A DNA stretch of 64,000 nt, taken from NCBI RefSeq assembly GCF_009734445.1, contig NZ_CP046457.1, positions 1,420,001-1,484,000 on the forward strand, given 5' to 3'. The translations under genes were made by a program, and so were the position numbers. The stretch comes from Candidatus Syntrophocurvum alkaliphilum. Its GTDB lineage: Bacteria > Bacillota > Syntrophomonadia > Syntrophomonadales > Syntrophomonadaceae. The notes beneath the pieces are model-generated. The model saw only the letters and a program-made list of their open reading frames with translations, made no database searches and was not told where the DNA came from. Shown piece by piece: positions 1-9,346 of the stretch; the first letter of the stretch is position 1; the number at the start of each line of letters is the position of its first letter.

Positions 1-165
1 GCTGAGCTAACTTGTTTATCACGCCACTCATCGGTCTTTATCTCGTTTTGGCTTAGCACTTATTATCTAAGATGAAATTTTATTTATTATTCGGGACTTA
101 GATAAACAAGTTAGCTCAGCCTTAAGTATTTTTGTAGTTACTTTTTGCAGAAGAATCAAACTTAA
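1..165. repeat. Long-hairpin repeat, copy 1
   Basis: Positions 1-20 and 101-120 form a perfect 20-bp inverted repeat around an 80-nt loop; because position 1 is the window edge the stem may extend further. The loop end (tattcgggactta) and about 45 nt after the right arm recur in the element at 39837-39946. It lies just 3' of hrcA. No coding potential is seen. It is either a small mobile repeat or a family of structured RNA elements; function unknown. Confidence 0.75.
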
Positions 166-187
166 TTTTTCACTAAAAAGATGGAAT

Positions 188-1213
188 TTAAAAGCGCTCT
201 TTTATAATCTGTTCAACAATGGCTCGTACTGATTCAATTGTACCTGCTGCTTTCCAGTATTCCATACGAACAGGACCTATAAGTCCTATTTTCCCCATTT
301 CACTAGAAGTTTTATATCCTGCAAAAACTAGGCTCATCTCTTTAATTTCATCTATTTCATTTTCTTTGCCTATCTTTATATTGACTTCGTCATTAACGTC
401 ATTTGGTATTGATTCTATTAAGCCACCATCTTCATCTAAAATTGATAACATACGTTTAAGTTTTTCTATATCTTTAAATTCAGGTTCATTTAAAATATTT
501 AGTGAGCCACTTACAATAAGCCTTTGTTCTTCTGAATTTGTTAAAAAGTTATCTAATACTTCTAGAGCCGTATCTATAACTTGTCTTCGGTTTAATAATT
601 CATTTCTTAACGTTTGCATATCATTTCGACTCATTTGATTTAAACTTTTACCTTTAAAAGTTTGACTAAATACTTCCCCAATAATTTTCAAATCATCTGC
701 ACCTATATATTCAGGCACATCAATTTTTCTGTGCAAAATAAGTCCTGCTTCAGTAACTATTAAAAGTAAAGCTTCACCGTTGCTTAGCGGCATTAATTGT
801 AAAAATTTAAATTTACTAAACTTTACTGAAGGTACAATAATAAATGATGTATAACGTGTTATTTGAGATATAAATTGCCCAACTTTTTGAACTACCTCAT
901 TCCACTCATATATATTTTCAGTTAATACTTTATGCAGCAACTCAATCTCTTCATTACAAAGGGTTTCCTTCTCCATCATACAATCAACAAAATATCTAAA
1001 ACCTAATTCAGAAGGAATCCTACCAGCTGATGTATGTGGTTGTTCAAGGTAACCCATATCTTCTAAATCCGCCATTTCATTCCTAACTGTTGCCGCACTA
1101 ATTTTTAGATTATGCTTTTTTTTAATTGCTCGTGAACCAACTGGTTCTGCAGTATTAACATAATCTTTAATAATTGATTCTAGTATGGATTTCTTCCTAT
1201 CATCAAGTATCAT
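188..1213 (-). CDS. hrcA: Heat-inducible transcription repressor HrcA
   Basis: HrcA binds CIRCE operators and represses class I heat-shock genes (dnaK and groE operons). The N-terminal winged helix is visible: residues about 5-70 include the [12 protein letters not shown] helix, the [14 protein letters not shown] recognition region and [11 protein letters not shown]; the rest is the GAF-like dimerisation domain. The start is ATG 1213 (MILDDRKK). An upstream in-frame codon at 1237 lies inside the CIRCE operator and cannot be the natural start. The 341-aa length is normal. A perfect CIRCE and a promoter sit just upstream, so autoregulation is expected. grpE-dnaK normally follow and would lie beyond the left edge (inference). 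Confidence 0.95.
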   Translation of the reverse strand: MILDDRKKSILESIIKDYVNTAEPVGSRAIKKKHNLKISAATVRNEMADLEDMGYLEQPHTSAGRIPSELGFRYFVDCMMEKETLCNEEIELLHKVLTENIYEWNEVVQKVGQFISQITRYTSFIIVPSVKFSKFKFLQLMPLSNGEALLLIVTEAGLILHRKIDVPEYIGADDLKIIGEVFSQTFKGKSLNQMSRNDMQTLRNELLNRRQVIDTALEVLDNFLTNSEEQRLIVSGSLNILNEPEFKDIEKLKRMLSILDEDGGLIESIPNDVNDEVNIKIGKENEIDEIKEMSLVFAGYKTSSEMGKIGLIGPVRMEYWKAAGTIESVRAIVEQIIKERF

Positions 1214-1230
1214 CCCAACCACCCACTCTG

Positions 1231-1257
1231 TTAGCACTCTCTGCTGTTGAGTGCTAA
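1231..1257 (-). promoter_or_regulatory. CIRCE operator
   Basis: TTAGCACTC, 9-nt spacer, GAGTGCTAA: a perfect match to the CIRCE consensus, which HrcA binds. It lies between the hrcA promoter (1273-1301) and the hrcA start, so HrcA should repress its own operon. Confidence 0.97.
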
Positions 1258-1272
1258 TGTATGTTTAATAAA

Positions 1273-1301
1273 AAAATATCACCTGAAAAATTCTTTGTCA
1301 A
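1273..1301 (-). promoter_or_regulatory. hrcA promoter (sigma-A type)
   Basis: On the minus strand TTGACA (1296-1301), 17-nt spacer, TATTTT (1273-1278). It is downstream of the hemW stop and immediately upstream of CIRCE, so hrcA has its own heat-shock promoter rather than relying on read-through from lepA-hemW. Confidence 0.75.
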
Positions 1302-1308
1302 GTTCTCT

Positions 1309-2457
1309 TCAACCTAGAAATTGACAAAAAACGGAGTTTGAAAGAAAATACCCTTCTTTTGTAAGAAAAAGATATCCATCCTTATAATTTAACAAGTTAT
1401 TTTCAATACATTTGTCAATAATTTTTTTATATTTAACCAATATATCTTGGTTAAATCTATTTAAAAAGTCACTTCTATTAATTCCTTTTGTTTTTCTTAA
1501 CCCTAAAATTATGGCATCTACTAATAGTTCGTCCTCAGTCATAGTTTCTAATATTTGTTCCTTGCTTCGACCTGTTTTGTTGACTTGATCTATATAATTT
1601 ATATAGTTAGTTTCATTCATAATTCTTTTGTTATCAATAAAACTAACAGCTCCAGCCCCAAATCCTAAATAGTATCTAGCATCCCAATAAATTAGGTTGT
1701 GTTTACTTTCAAATCCACTACAAGCAAAATTTGATATTTCATAATGCTTGAAGCTATTGCTCTGTAGATATTCTATGCATTTATAATACATTTGTGATTC
1801 AAAAAGTTGATCTAGTAATTGTAGTTCATTTTTTTCAACTTTTTTTCCTAAAACTGTATTCGGCTCTAGTTGTAATAAATAAGTGGATATATGCTTGGGG
1901 CTACAATCTATAGCTAATTTTAAATTTTTTATCCAATCATTTAAACTTTGGTTGGGTAATCCATAAATTAAATCTATGTTAAAGTTGTCAAATGTTTTAT
2001 GCAGATTCTCTACCACATTATAAATGTCTTTAGTGCTATGAATTCTACCCAAAAGCTCTAATTCTTTAGAAAAAAAACTCTGCACTCCTAATGATATACG
2101 ATTTACTCCTGCTTGTTTAATACTTATTAACTTAGTCAAATCTAAGCTCTGAGGGTTCGCCTCCATGGTAATTTCTGAGTTGCTATCTACTTTGTAATAG
2201 TTTTTTATCGTATTAAGCATCATATTAAGTTGGTCACTACTTAATAGGCTAGGTGTTCCCCCCCCTATATATATGCTTTCTATACTTGTATAACTAAAAT
2301 CTTGGCTTTTGGTTTTTAATTCATATATTAAACATTTTAAATAATCATTTAGTATTTCTTCATCTTTTAAAGAGACTGAATAAAAATCACAATAAAAGCA
2401 TTTTTGTACGCAAAAAGGGATATGTATATATATCCCTTTTTTAGTTTCCTTAATCAT
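1309..2457 (-). CDS. hemW: Radical SAM protein HemW (heme chaperone)
   Basis: HemW is a radical-SAM protein related to oxygen-independent coproporphyrinogen oxidase HemN, now regarded as a heme chaperone/insertase. Near the N-terminus [15 protein letters not shown] holds the CxxxCxxC cluster motif followed by D-F, as in HemW rather than the CxC of true Hem[10 protein letters not shown] is the SAM-binding glycine motif. The C-terminal HemN-type domain spans about residues 300-382. Its ATG overlaps the lepA stop by 8 nt, so lepA-hemW are coupled. Length 382 aa is normal. Confidence 0.93.
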   Translation of the reverse strand: MIKETKKGIYIHIPFCVQKCFYCDFYSVSLKDEEILNDYLKCLIYELKTKSQDFSYTSIESIYIGGGTPSLLSSDQLNMMLNTIKNYYKVDSNSEITMEANPQSLDLTKLISIKQAGVNRISLGVQSFFSKELELLGRIHSTKDIYNVVENLHKTFDNFNIDLIYGLPNQSLNDWIKNLKLAIDCSPKHISTYLLQLEPNTVLGKKVEKNELQLLDQLFESQMYYKCIEYLQSNSFKHYEISNFACSGFESKHNLIYWDARYYLGFGAGAVSFIDNKRIMNETNYINYIDQVNKTGRSKEQILETMTEDELLVDAIILGLRKTKGINRSDFLNRFNQDILVKYKKIIDKCIENNLLNYKDGYLFLTKEGYFLSNSVFCQFLG

Positions 2458-4249
2458 TTTCTATATCTAAAACTGTCATAAAAGCATCTCTAGGCACTTC
2501 AATGTGTCCAATTTGCTTCATGCGTTTTTTTCCTTCTTTTTGTTTTTCTAAAAGTTTTTTCTTACGGGTAATATCTCCACCATAACACTTTGCCAAAACA
2601 TCTTTTCTAATAGCTTTTACCGTTTCTCTTGCAATAATTTTACTTCCAATTGTCGCTTGTATTGATACTTCATACATTTGTCGCGGTATTATTTTGCGAA
2701 GTTTTCCTGCAATTGATCTAGCTCTATAATATGCTTTTTCTCTATGAGCTATAAAACTTAAAGCATCTACCGTTTCCCCGTTTAATAATATATCTAATTT
2801 AACTAAATCAGAAACCTCATAACCACTTATTTCATAATCTAAAGAAGCATAACCTCTAGTTCTTGATTTAAGAGCATCAAAGAAATCATAAAGAATTTCT
2901 GATAATGGTAACTTATAAGATACTATTACTCTAAGAGGGGTTATATATTCCATATTTATAAAGTTACCTCTTTTATCTTGGCAAAGCTCCATTACTGTTC
3001 CAACGTAATCATTTGGAACCATTATTGATGCTTTAACATATGGCTCTAAAACACTATCAATTTTTTGTGCACTAGGCCAATCAGTGGGATTTTGAATATA
3101 TTCTTCTTCTCCATCAGTTAATACAACTTGGTATATTACACTTGGAGCTGTGGCTAATAAGTTAAGATCATACTCTCTTTCTAATCGCTCGCGAATAATC
3201 TCCATGTGTAAAAGCCCTAAAAAGCCACATCTAAAACCAAAACCTAAAGCTTCAGAACTATCAGGTTCATAATGTAATGATGCATCATTTAGCTTTAATT
3301 TATCTAAAGCATCTCTTAATTTTTCAAAATCGTTATTTTCTAGAGGGTATAAACCACAGAAAACAACTGGTTTGACTTCTTTATACCCAGGCAAAGCACT
3401 TTCAGCAGGATTTCCAGCACTTGTGATAGTATCACCAACCTTGGTATCCCCTACATTTTTTATTCCTGCAGCTAAATAACCAACTTCTCCTGCTTTTAGT
3501 TGATCAACCTGAGTCATATAAGGTGATAATACACCTATTTCACTAACTTCAAACTCTTTACCCGTTGACATCATCTTAATCATGTCACCTTTTTTTAAAG
3601 TACCAGAATCAATCCTAATATAAGATATTGCTCCTTTATATGAGTCAAAATATGAATCAAATATTAAAGCCTTTAATGAATCGTTTTCGTTTCCAACAGG
3701 TGGTGGAACATTTTCCACAATAGCTTCGAGTACATCCTCAATACCAGTGCCTAATTTAGCCGAAATAGGTATAATCTCTTCTTTACTTAGACCTATTACA
3801 TTTTCAATTTCATCTTTTACACCTTCAACATCCGCACCAGGTAAGTCTATCTTATTAGCAACACCTATCATTTCTAAGTTTAAATCCATAGCCATATATA
3901 CATTAGCTAAAGTTTGTGCTTCAATTCCTTGAGAAGCATCTACTACTAATAGTGCCCCTTCACATGCTGCTAAACTCCTAGATACTTCATAAGAAAAATC
4001 AACATGACCGGGTGTATCAATTAAATTTAACAAATATTCATTTCCATCTTTAGCAGTATAATTAAACCTAACAGGTTGCAATTTTATAGTAATTCCCTTT
4101 TCTCTTTCTAAATCCATTTTGTCTAAAAATTGCTCTTTCATTTCACGTTCAGTCAAAGTATTTGTAAACTCTAACAAACGATCAGCAAGAGTAGACTTCC
4201 CGTGGTCTATGTGAGCTATGATACTGAAATTTCTAATGCGTTCTTGCAA
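2450..4249 (-). CDS. lepA: Elongation factor 4 (LepA)
   Basis: Ribosome-associated GTPase that back-translocates or remodels stalled elongation complexes. G1 is AHIDHGKST (residues about 11-19), followed by DTPGHVDF and NKIDLPGA. Domains II, III, V and the LepA-specific C-terminal domain (ending near [15 protein letters not shown]) are complete. The chosen start is TTG 4249 ([11 protein letters not shown]), 7 nt after GGAGG. A longer in-frame ATG at 4294 would place the Shine-Dalgarno inside the gene. Length 599 aa is typical. It is transcribed with hemW. Confidence 0.95.
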   Translation of the reverse strand: MQERIRNFSIIAHIDHGKSTLADRLLEFTNTLTEREMKEQFLDKMDLEREKGITIKLQPVRFNYTAKDGNEYLLNLIDTPGHVDFSYEVSRSLAACEGALLVVDASQGIEAQTLANVYMAMDLNLEMIGVANKIDLPGADVEGVKDEIENVIGLSKEEIIPISAKLGTGIEDVLEAIVENVPPPVGNENDSLKALIFDSYFDSYKGAISYIRIDSGTLKKGDMIKMMSTGKEFEVSEIGVLSPYMTQVDQLKAGEVGYLAAGIKNVGDTKVGDTITSAGNPAESALPGYKEVKPVVFCGLYPLENNDFEKLRDALDKLKLNDASLHYEPDSSEALGFGFRCGFLGLLHMEIIRERLEREYDLNLLATAPSVIYQVVLTDGEEEYIQNPTDWPSAQKIDSVLEPYVKASIMVPNDYVGTVMELCQDKRGNFINMEYITPLRVIVSYKLPLSEILYDFFDALKSRTRGYASLDYEISGYEVSDLVKLDILLNGETVDALSFIAHREKAYYRARSIAGKLRKIIPRQMYEVSIQATIGSKIIARETVKAIRKDVLAKCYGGDITRKKKLLEKQKEGKKRMKQIGHIEVPRDAFMTVLDIEND

Positions 4250-4378
4250 GTGTAACCCTCCATAAGGAAAATATATAATCTTATTTATCTGCACTATTAT
4301 ACATTATTTTAATAAAGGTATCCAGTAAACCATTATGCATTAACTATATAATTACATAGTTAAGTTATATTTAGCATT

Positions 4379-4400
4379 AAAAAAAGCTCCCTAGGGAGCA
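4379..4400 (-). terminator. Rho-independent terminator after the spoIIP operon
   Basis: The self-complementary stem at 4386-4399 (GCTCCC/GGGAGC) is followed on the minus strand by seven T. It closes the spoIIP / YqxA-like unit before lepA. Confidence 0.75.
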
Positions 4401-4430
4401 TAGTTGGATTTAGTTAGAGTGCTAAAAGAA

Positions 4431-4733
4431 TTAATAAAGAAAAACAGCATAAAAAATATTCCATATTTTTAACATGTGATTTTTCACAGCCTCATATCCA
4501 CTTAAAGTGTACTCCTTAACAATGGTTATAAACTTTTGGCTAGTTTCTTTTTCTAAAGTATATATTTCCCCTAAGAAAGCTACATTTAAATCATGGTTTT
4601 CCAAAGCAACACTTATAATAGGACCTCTATTTTCCAAAACTAAGCTATTAATAGCTTGATTACTTACATTAAGACCTAATATGGTTATAACTATTACTAC
4701 AAAGACTAAAAATAATTGCCATATATTGAACAC
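4431..4733 (-). CDS. Small membrane protein downstream of spoIIP (YqxA/DUF3679-like position)
   Basis: 100 aa with one N-terminal membrane segment (about residues 5-24) and an extracytoplasmic part with mixed charge. No catalytic motif is seen. It starts 3 nt after the spoIIP stop, so the two are co-transcribed. In Bacillus the gene after spoIIP is yqxA (DUF3679), also a small anchored protein of unknown function; this may be the counterpart, but I call it from position and layout rather than clear sequence identity. A terminator follows. Confidence 0.6.
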   Translation of the reverse strand: MFNIWQLFLVFVVIVITILGLNVSNQAINSLVLENRGPIISVALENHDLNVAFLGEIYTLEKETSQKFITIVKEYTLSGYEAVKNHMLKIWNIFYAVFLY

Positions 4734-4736
4734 AAA

Positions 4737-5774
4737 TTATATTTCCTCCTTTAAAACCTCAACTAAAACCTCTGTAAAAAGCTCTCCTGCATAATCTGCT
4801 TCATCGTAACTATTATATTCCGTTCCCATCTCTAGTAACAGCGCGCGGGGATGGTATTCTTGGTTATAAGTTCCAGGCTTGGTTGTTATTCCTTTTATTA
4901 AATCAGGATACATTTCTTGTCCTTTGTGATATAGCTTTTGAGCAAATTGCAAATTTCTTCTCCAATTTGGGTGCGGTGTACGTTCATCGGTACCTACTAT
5001 AATTAATATTTGTGCACTTTTTCTGCCATCAAACTCTACCGTTGTAGCTGTATTAAGTCCAGGAATACTATCTCTGTGTACATCAAATACAGCTATTACA
5101 TTATCATGATTTGATAGAAATTGAGTTACTGTTTCACGAGAGTTAGTGTAGCTTCTACTATATTGGGGATAGTCATGTATCGTATCATCAAAAACTGCAT
5201 TAATACCATACTCTTTCAATTTAACCGCCATATTTTCAGCAACATTATTTACAAAACCTCGCTCACCATCTACTCTTGCTGTACCACTTTCACGAACATA
5301 GGTTTCCGCACTATGAGTACAATAATAAAACACTTTATACCCTGATAAATCACCTTTTAATTTAGGCTGATTAATTTTAGGTAAAGATATAACCGGAGTC
5401 GGAGTACTATCATCTTTATCTTTATTCCCCTCATTTATTTCCTTATTAATTACTCCACTACTAGCATGAGCTAAAATTTGCAAGTTAGCAATAATGAGAT
5501 TTTCCGGTTTTAAAAATGCAAAGATAGAATCACTAACTTTATCGTAATTACCCGACATAGCAATGTTTAGTTCTCCTATTAAACTTTCTCCTTGTTCATT
5601 ACTAATTTGAAGTCCAGAAAAAGGCATCAATAAAGTGTTTCTTGGTTCAATATTTTGAACCCTATTCATAAAATAATTATTAATATCTGTGCTTACTCCA
5701 ATAATGGTTATAAGTATAAATAATTGAATTAAAAAAACACCTTTTAAGAATGCTAAAAAATTTTCTTTTTTCAT
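4737..5774 (-). CDS. spoIIP: Stage II sporulation protein P
   Basis: SpoIIP is a peptidoglycan amidase/endopeptidase that, with SpoIID and SpoIIM, degrades septal wall so the mother cell can engulf the forespore. There is an N-terminal membrane anchor at about residues 8-28, then a low-complexity linker (ENKDKDDSTPTPV type). The amidase-3-like catalytic domain carries YYCTHSAETY, FDVHRDSIPG and LLLEMGTEYNS (Zn ligands H, H, E). The start is ATG 5774 (MKKENFLAF), after GGGGTGG; a longer ATG at 5801 is less likely. gpr, which often lies next to it, is not present here. Confidence 0.93.
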   Translation of the reverse strand: MKKENFLAFLKGVFLIQLFILITIIGVSTDINNYFMNRVQNIEPRNTLLMPFSGLQISNEQGESLIGELNIAMSGNYDKVSDSIFAFLKPENLIIANLQILAHASSGVINKEINEGNKDKDDSTPTPVISLPKINQPKLKGDLSGYKVFYYCTHSAETYVRESGTARVDGERGFVNNVAENMAVKLKEYGINAVFDDTIHDYPQYSRSYTNSRETVTQFLSNHDNVIAVFDVHRDSIPGLNTATTVEFDGRKSAQILIIVGTDERTPHPNWRRNLQFAQKLYHKGQEMYPDLIKGITTKPGTYNQEYHPRALLLEMGTEYNSYDEADYAGELFTEVLVEVLKEEI

Positions 5775-5881
5775 CCTGTCCACCCCTTTATCGGATGTCA
5801 TTTTAATATTATGGTGGACAAGTATTTTTTAGAACAAATTTGAATTAAATAATAAGCTTTTTTTAAATTATTAGCTTTTTA

Positions 5882-5910
5882 TTGCAATTTATATTCGCAA
5901 ATGCTATAGT
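5882..5910 (+). promoter_or_regulatory. rpsT promoter
   Basis: TTGCAA (5882-5887), 17-nt spacer, TATAGT (5905-5910), about 38 nt upstream of the rpsT start codon. This is a good sigma-A match. Confidence 0.65.
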
Positions 5911-5947
5911 ATTTCTGTTAGCTTTACGCAAATAAGGAGGTGACAGA

Positions 5948-6217
5948 GTGGCTGTTAAAGGAAAAACACCTGCTAAAAGAGCAAGAAAAGCAGAAGAAAA
6001 CAGACTAAGGAATAAAGTCTATAAAACTAGGCTTAAAAATAGTATTAAAAAATATGAAATTGCTTTAAGCAATAATGATGAAGAAGCAGCAAAAGAAAAC
6101 TTAATTCAAACAATTTCAGTTATAGACAAGTGCGTTAGCAAAGGAGTACTTCATAAAAATACCGCTGCTCGGAAAAAATCAGCTTTAACTAAAGCATTAA
6201 ATAAAGCAAGCTACTAA
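5948..6217 (+). CDS. rpsT: 30S ribosomal protein S20
   Basis: Primary 16S rRNA binding protein of the small subunit. 89 aa, strongly basic, with the family pattern KGKTPAKRARKAEENRLRNK at the N-terminus and HKNTAARKKSALTKA at the C-terminus. The start is GTG after AAGGAGGTG. It stands alone, divergent from spoIIP and convergent with holA, with its own promoter and terminator. In many Firmicutes rpsT sits between holA and the spoIIP/lepA group, as here. Confidence 0.96.
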   Translation: MAVKGKTPAKRARKAEENRLRNKVYKTRLKNSIKKYEIALSNNDEEAAKENLIQTISVIDKCVSKGVLHKNTAARKKSALTKALNKASY

Positions 6218-6223
6218 ACATAT

Positions 6224-6249
6224 AACCTGTCAAAATGACAGGTTTTTTT
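6224..6249 (+). terminator. rpsT terminator
   Basis: AACCTGTC / GACAGGTT stem with a 5-nt loop and a T run. It touches the 3' end of the converging holA gene. Confidence 0.85.
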
Positions 6250-7216
6250 ATTTACATAGACCTACTAGAAGGGTTTCCATTACAAGTTTTTCGTCACTAC
6301 TAGTTGTTTTTAGCAGGATATCTGTTTTAAGCAGTTCTTCAAAAACAATCCTTATTTCTTCCCAAGAGAAGGTTTGAGTTTTAGCCATCATTTTTCTAAT
6401 CACAAAACTCTTCATCCCAGATTCTTGTTCAACTTTTTCTTTTGAAAACCCTAATTCTTTATAATATTTAACTTTAGAAAAATCAACAAACTGTCTGGTT
6501 ATCATATATAAAATAAAAACAGGATGACTTCCCTGTAATATTAGTTTATTAAAAGCAGTAATTGATTGATTTAAATCACGGTCAAAAATTGCGTCTGTTA
6601 ATCTAAAAATATTTATTTCCTCGCGACTTTCTAATTCATATTCTATATCTTGATAATTAATTTCTTTATTGTAGTTGATTAAACATATTTTATCTATCAA
6701 ATTTTTTATGTAATACATATCATTCTTGCTATTAGCAATTATAGCTGCTGCTTTTGGAGTTATTGTTTTGCCACGAGTATTAAGATCGTTTTCCATCCAA
6801 TTAACAAGAAAATCTTTAGTAGGTTTTTGACAATTTATTATTTGGGCATTTTCGTTAATTAACTTAGCAATTGAATTTGTCTTGTTGTATTCAAGTGCTG
6901 TTATAATTAGTGCCTGCTGTTGATATTCTTTATTAAGATATGATTTTAATACCTGATATATTTCATCTATTTTTTTATTTTTGCGCGAAGCTTTATTTAA
7001 CCACCAAGGCTTTTTTATTATAACAATTCTATGTAATGAAAAAAGAGAGCTATATTCTAGTGAATGAGCTAACTCTAAAGGCCCTAATTCATCAGCTTCT
7101 AGATAAATTATTTCAGATTCATCTTCATACAGTTTTTCTATATCTTCAATTTTATTTTCAATTGCTTTATCAAGCAAATAAACATCTTCTCCCCAAATAA
7201 AATAAATAGGTTTCAC
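6248..7216 (-). CDS. holA: DNA polymerase III subunit delta
   Basis: Clamp-loader delta subunit, which opens the beta clamp. The N-terminus KPIYFIWGEDVYLLDKAI is the degenerate AAA+ start of HolA/YqeN; the middle contains INIFRLTDAIFDRD, and the C-terminal collar domain ends the protein. The start is GTG 7216 (MKPIYFIWG), 9 nt after GGAGG; the upstream ATG at 7246 would contain this ribosome site. Length 322 aa is normal. It converges with rpsT. Confidence 0.88.
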   Translation of the reverse strand: MKPIYFIWGEDVYLLDKAIENKIEDIEKLYEDESEIIYLEADELGPLELAHSLEYSSLFSLHRIVIIKKPWWLNKASRKNKKIDEIYQVLKSYLNKEYQQQALIITALEYNKTNSIAKLINENAQIINCQKPTKDFLVNWMENDLNTRGKTITPKAAAIIANSKNDMYYIKNLIDKICLINYNKEINYQDIEYELESREEINIFRLTDAIFDRDLNQSITAFNKLILQGSHPVFILYMITRQFVDFSKVKYYKELGFSKEKVEQESGMKSFVIRKMMAKTQTFSWEEIRIVFEELLKTDILLKTTSSDEKLVMETLLVGLCK

Positions 7217-7319
7217 TATACTTACCCTCCATCTATTAATACCCAATAGTTTATAATTTAAAAAATATTGTACACAGTAATTATATCAATGATTGCTTTT
7301 TAAGTTAATTATTAGTCTA

Positions 7320-7328
7320 TGTTATAAT
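7320..7328 (+). promoter_or_regulatory. Extended -10 promoter for the FAD dehydrogenase
   Basis: TGTTATAAT matches an extended -10 (TGnTATAAT); no good -35 is seen. It lies about 95 nt upstream of the TTG start at 7423. Confidence 0.35.
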
Positions 7329-7422
7329 TTAATTATTAAAACATATTATATAATGATGCTTTATAATGATGCTTTTTTTCTTGCCCTTATATAATTTTTC
7401 TGGATTAGTTAGGAGGGGTAAT

Positions 7423-8814
7423 TTGTCAACTTATGATGCAATAATTGTTGGATCTGGACCTGCAGGTATTTTTGCTGCTCGTGAACTAATTAAAAATAAT
7501 GAATTAAATATTCTATTAATAGAAAAAGGTAGTACTGTAGAAAAAAGAAAATGTCCAATTAGTGTTGATGCTAATAGCTGTATTAACTGCAACCCTTGTT
7601 CTATTATGAGTGGCTGGGGAGGAGCTGGTGCTTTTTCTGATGGTAAACTTACATTAACTACTGAATTTGGAGGATGGTTAGATTCATATATCGGAAAAGA
7701 AAAATTGCAACATCTTATTAATTATGTTGATGAAATTTATGTAAACCATGGAGCACCAGATAGAGTTTTTGGTACAAATGATGAAGTTGTTGAAGATTTA
7801 GTCCAAAGAATTTCTAAATCTAATCTCAAACTAATTCCAGCTAAAATTAGACATATGGGTACAGAAAACACTTTAAATGTTCTAAAAAACATGAAAAAAG
7901 ATTTGGAAAAAAAGATCACCATTAAAACTGGGGAGTTTGTTGAAGAACTATTAATAAAAGAAAATAAAGTTTATGGAGTAAAAACAAAAAAAGATACTTA
8001 CTATTCTGAAATAATCGTATGTGCTCCAGGTCGAGATGGAGCTGAGTGGTTTTTTGATCAAGCACAAAAAAATAATCTCAAATTAAGTAACAATCAAGTT
8101 GATATAGGTGTAAGGGTTGAAATCCCTGCAATTACATTAAAAGAATTTACAGATAGTATATGGGAACCTAAGATTATTTATTATTCCAAAAAATTTGATG
8201 ACATTGTTAGAACTTTTTGCGTAAATCCTAACGGATATGTAGTAATGGAAAATACAAATAATGTAGTTACAGTAAATGGACACGCTTTTGCAGATTCAAA
8301 AAACAAAAGCACTAACACTAACTTTGCTCTTTTACTAAGTCAAGAATTTACCGAGCCATTTGACAAGCCAATTCTTTATGGTCGTTTTATTGCTAGTTTA
8401 GCTAATATGTTAAGTGGGAGTATTATTGTACAAAGATATGGTGATCTTAAGCGTGGTAGACGTTCTACATATAATAGAATTAAAAAAGGTATTGTAGAGC
8501 CTACTTTAAAAGGAGCAGTTCCTGGAGACCTATCATTAGTTCTTCCTCACCGCTATATGGTTGGTATCAAGGAATGTCTTGAAGCTCTTGATAAAGCAAT
8601 TCCGGGTGTTGCATCAGATCATACACTCCTTTATGGAATAGAGGCTAAGTTCTATTCTGCTCGTCCCAAGTTAGATAATAGTTTGAAAACAGAAATAGAT
8701 GGCTTATGGGCAATAGGCGATGGAGCTGGAGTAACAAGAGGGCTAATTCAAGCTAGTGTCTCAGGTGTAATTGCTGCTAGGTCAATTTTAGACAAAAAAG
8801 ATGAGGCAAACTAG
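7423..8814 (+). CDS. FAD-dependent dehydrogenase (COG2509 type)
   Basis: Flavoprotein with an N-terminal dinucleotide fold, IIVGSGPAGIFAARELI (residues about 7-23), and a C-terminal FAD contact, LWAIGDGAGVTRGLIQA (about 425-441). Between residues about 45 and 65 it has four cysteines (CPIS...CINCNPC) next to SGWGGAGAFSDGKL, a pattern typical of this uncharacterised family. Substrate unknown. The start is TTG 7423, 7 nt after AGGAGG; the ATGs at 7366 and 7369 precede that site. It is a single-gene unit converging on the hemerythrin gene. Confidence 0.85.
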   Translation: MSTYDAIIVGSGPAGIFAARELIKNNELNILLIEKGSTVEKRKCPISVDANSCINCNPCSIMSGWGGAGAFSDGKLTLTTEFGGWLDSYIGKEKLQHLINYVDEIYVNHGAPDRVFGTNDEVVEDLVQRISKSNLKLIPAKIRHMGTENTLNVLKNMKKDLEKKITIKTGEFVEELLIKENKVYGVKTKKDTYYSEIIVCAPGRDGAEWFFDQAQKNNLKLSNNQVDIGVRVEIPAITLKEFTDSIWEPKIIYYSKKFDDIVRTFCVNPNGYVVMENTNNVVTVNGHAFADSKNKSTNTNFALLLSQEFTEPFDKPILYGRFIASLANMLSGSIIVQRYGDLKRGRRSTYNRIKKGIVEPTLKGAVPGDLSLVLPHRYMVGIKECLEALDKAIPGVASDHTLLYGIEAKFYSARPKLDNSLKTEIDGLWAIGDGAGVTRGLIQASVSGVIAARSILDKKDEAN

Positions 8815-8848
8815 CACTATAGCTTTATATTAATATAGTTGATTATCA

Positions 8849-8888
8849 AATAACGCAAACAAGAGCTTAATCTCTTGTTTGCGTTATT
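8849..8888. terminator. Perfect bidirectional hairpin shared by two converging genes
   Basis: A 17-bp perfect stem (8849-8865 with 8872-8888) with a 6-nt loop. The right arm encodes the last codons and stop of the bacteriohemerythrin gene, so the coding end and the terminator share sequence. T runs on either side are weak. Confidence 0.7.
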
Positions 8889-9265
8889 AGTTTATCTGCC
8901 CCTAAGATATGTTTATCTATCCAATCAATAATAAAGTCTAAGACCTCTAACAAGTACTGATCTTGTGCATCATCAACAGCTTCTAAATCAATGTTATTAA
9001 TTTTTTCAATAAAATCATCATGGCTTACTTTGTGAGACAAAAACTTCTTATATCCTATTTCCTTCATTAAGTTTTCTTCTGTTTCAAAATGATAAATTGT
9101 ATAATTTTTTAGCTCTTCTAAAATATTTGCTATATCATCATACTTATCTATGCGAAATTCATCTTTTAAAACAGCATAAGCTCTGCCTGCTATTTCAAAT
9201 AATTTTTTATGCTGTTCGTCAATTTGATTAATACCTAACTCATATTCTTTTTTCCATTTAATCAT
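8867..9265 (-). CDS. Bacteriohemerythrin
   Basis: Di-iron O2-binding four-helix protein, 132 aa. The signature ligands are visible: WKKEYELGINQIDEQHKKLF (first His, and HxxxF), YHFETEENLM (His, and E at +4), LSHKVSHDDF (His), and IDWIDKHILGAD (HxxxxD). Single domain without fused signalling parts, so it is probably an oxygen scavenger or shuttle, which fits an anaerobe. The start is ATG after AAGGGGGA. Confidence 0.93.
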   Translation of the reverse strand: MIKWKKEYELGINQIDEQHKKLFEIAGRAYAVLKDEFRIDKYDDIANILEELKNYTIYHFETEENLMKEIGYKKFLSHKVSHDDFIEKINNIDLEAVDDAQDQYLLEVLDFIIDWIDKHILGADKLITQTRD

Positions 9266-9346
9266 TAGCGAATCCCCCTTACTATATTAATCTTAAATAA
9301 TATCTTACCTAAAAATATAGTAATTGAGAAGGATTTGTATTTACTA

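Noticed and set aside
1214-1237. Longer HrcA start at 1237
   Set aside because: It lies inside the CIRCE operator and adds eight residues not typical of the family.
3747-3932. Plus-strand frames opposite lepA, MATE, the ATPase and other genes
   Set aside because: These are reverse-frame shadows of strong minus-strand genes and lack ribosome sites or family features.
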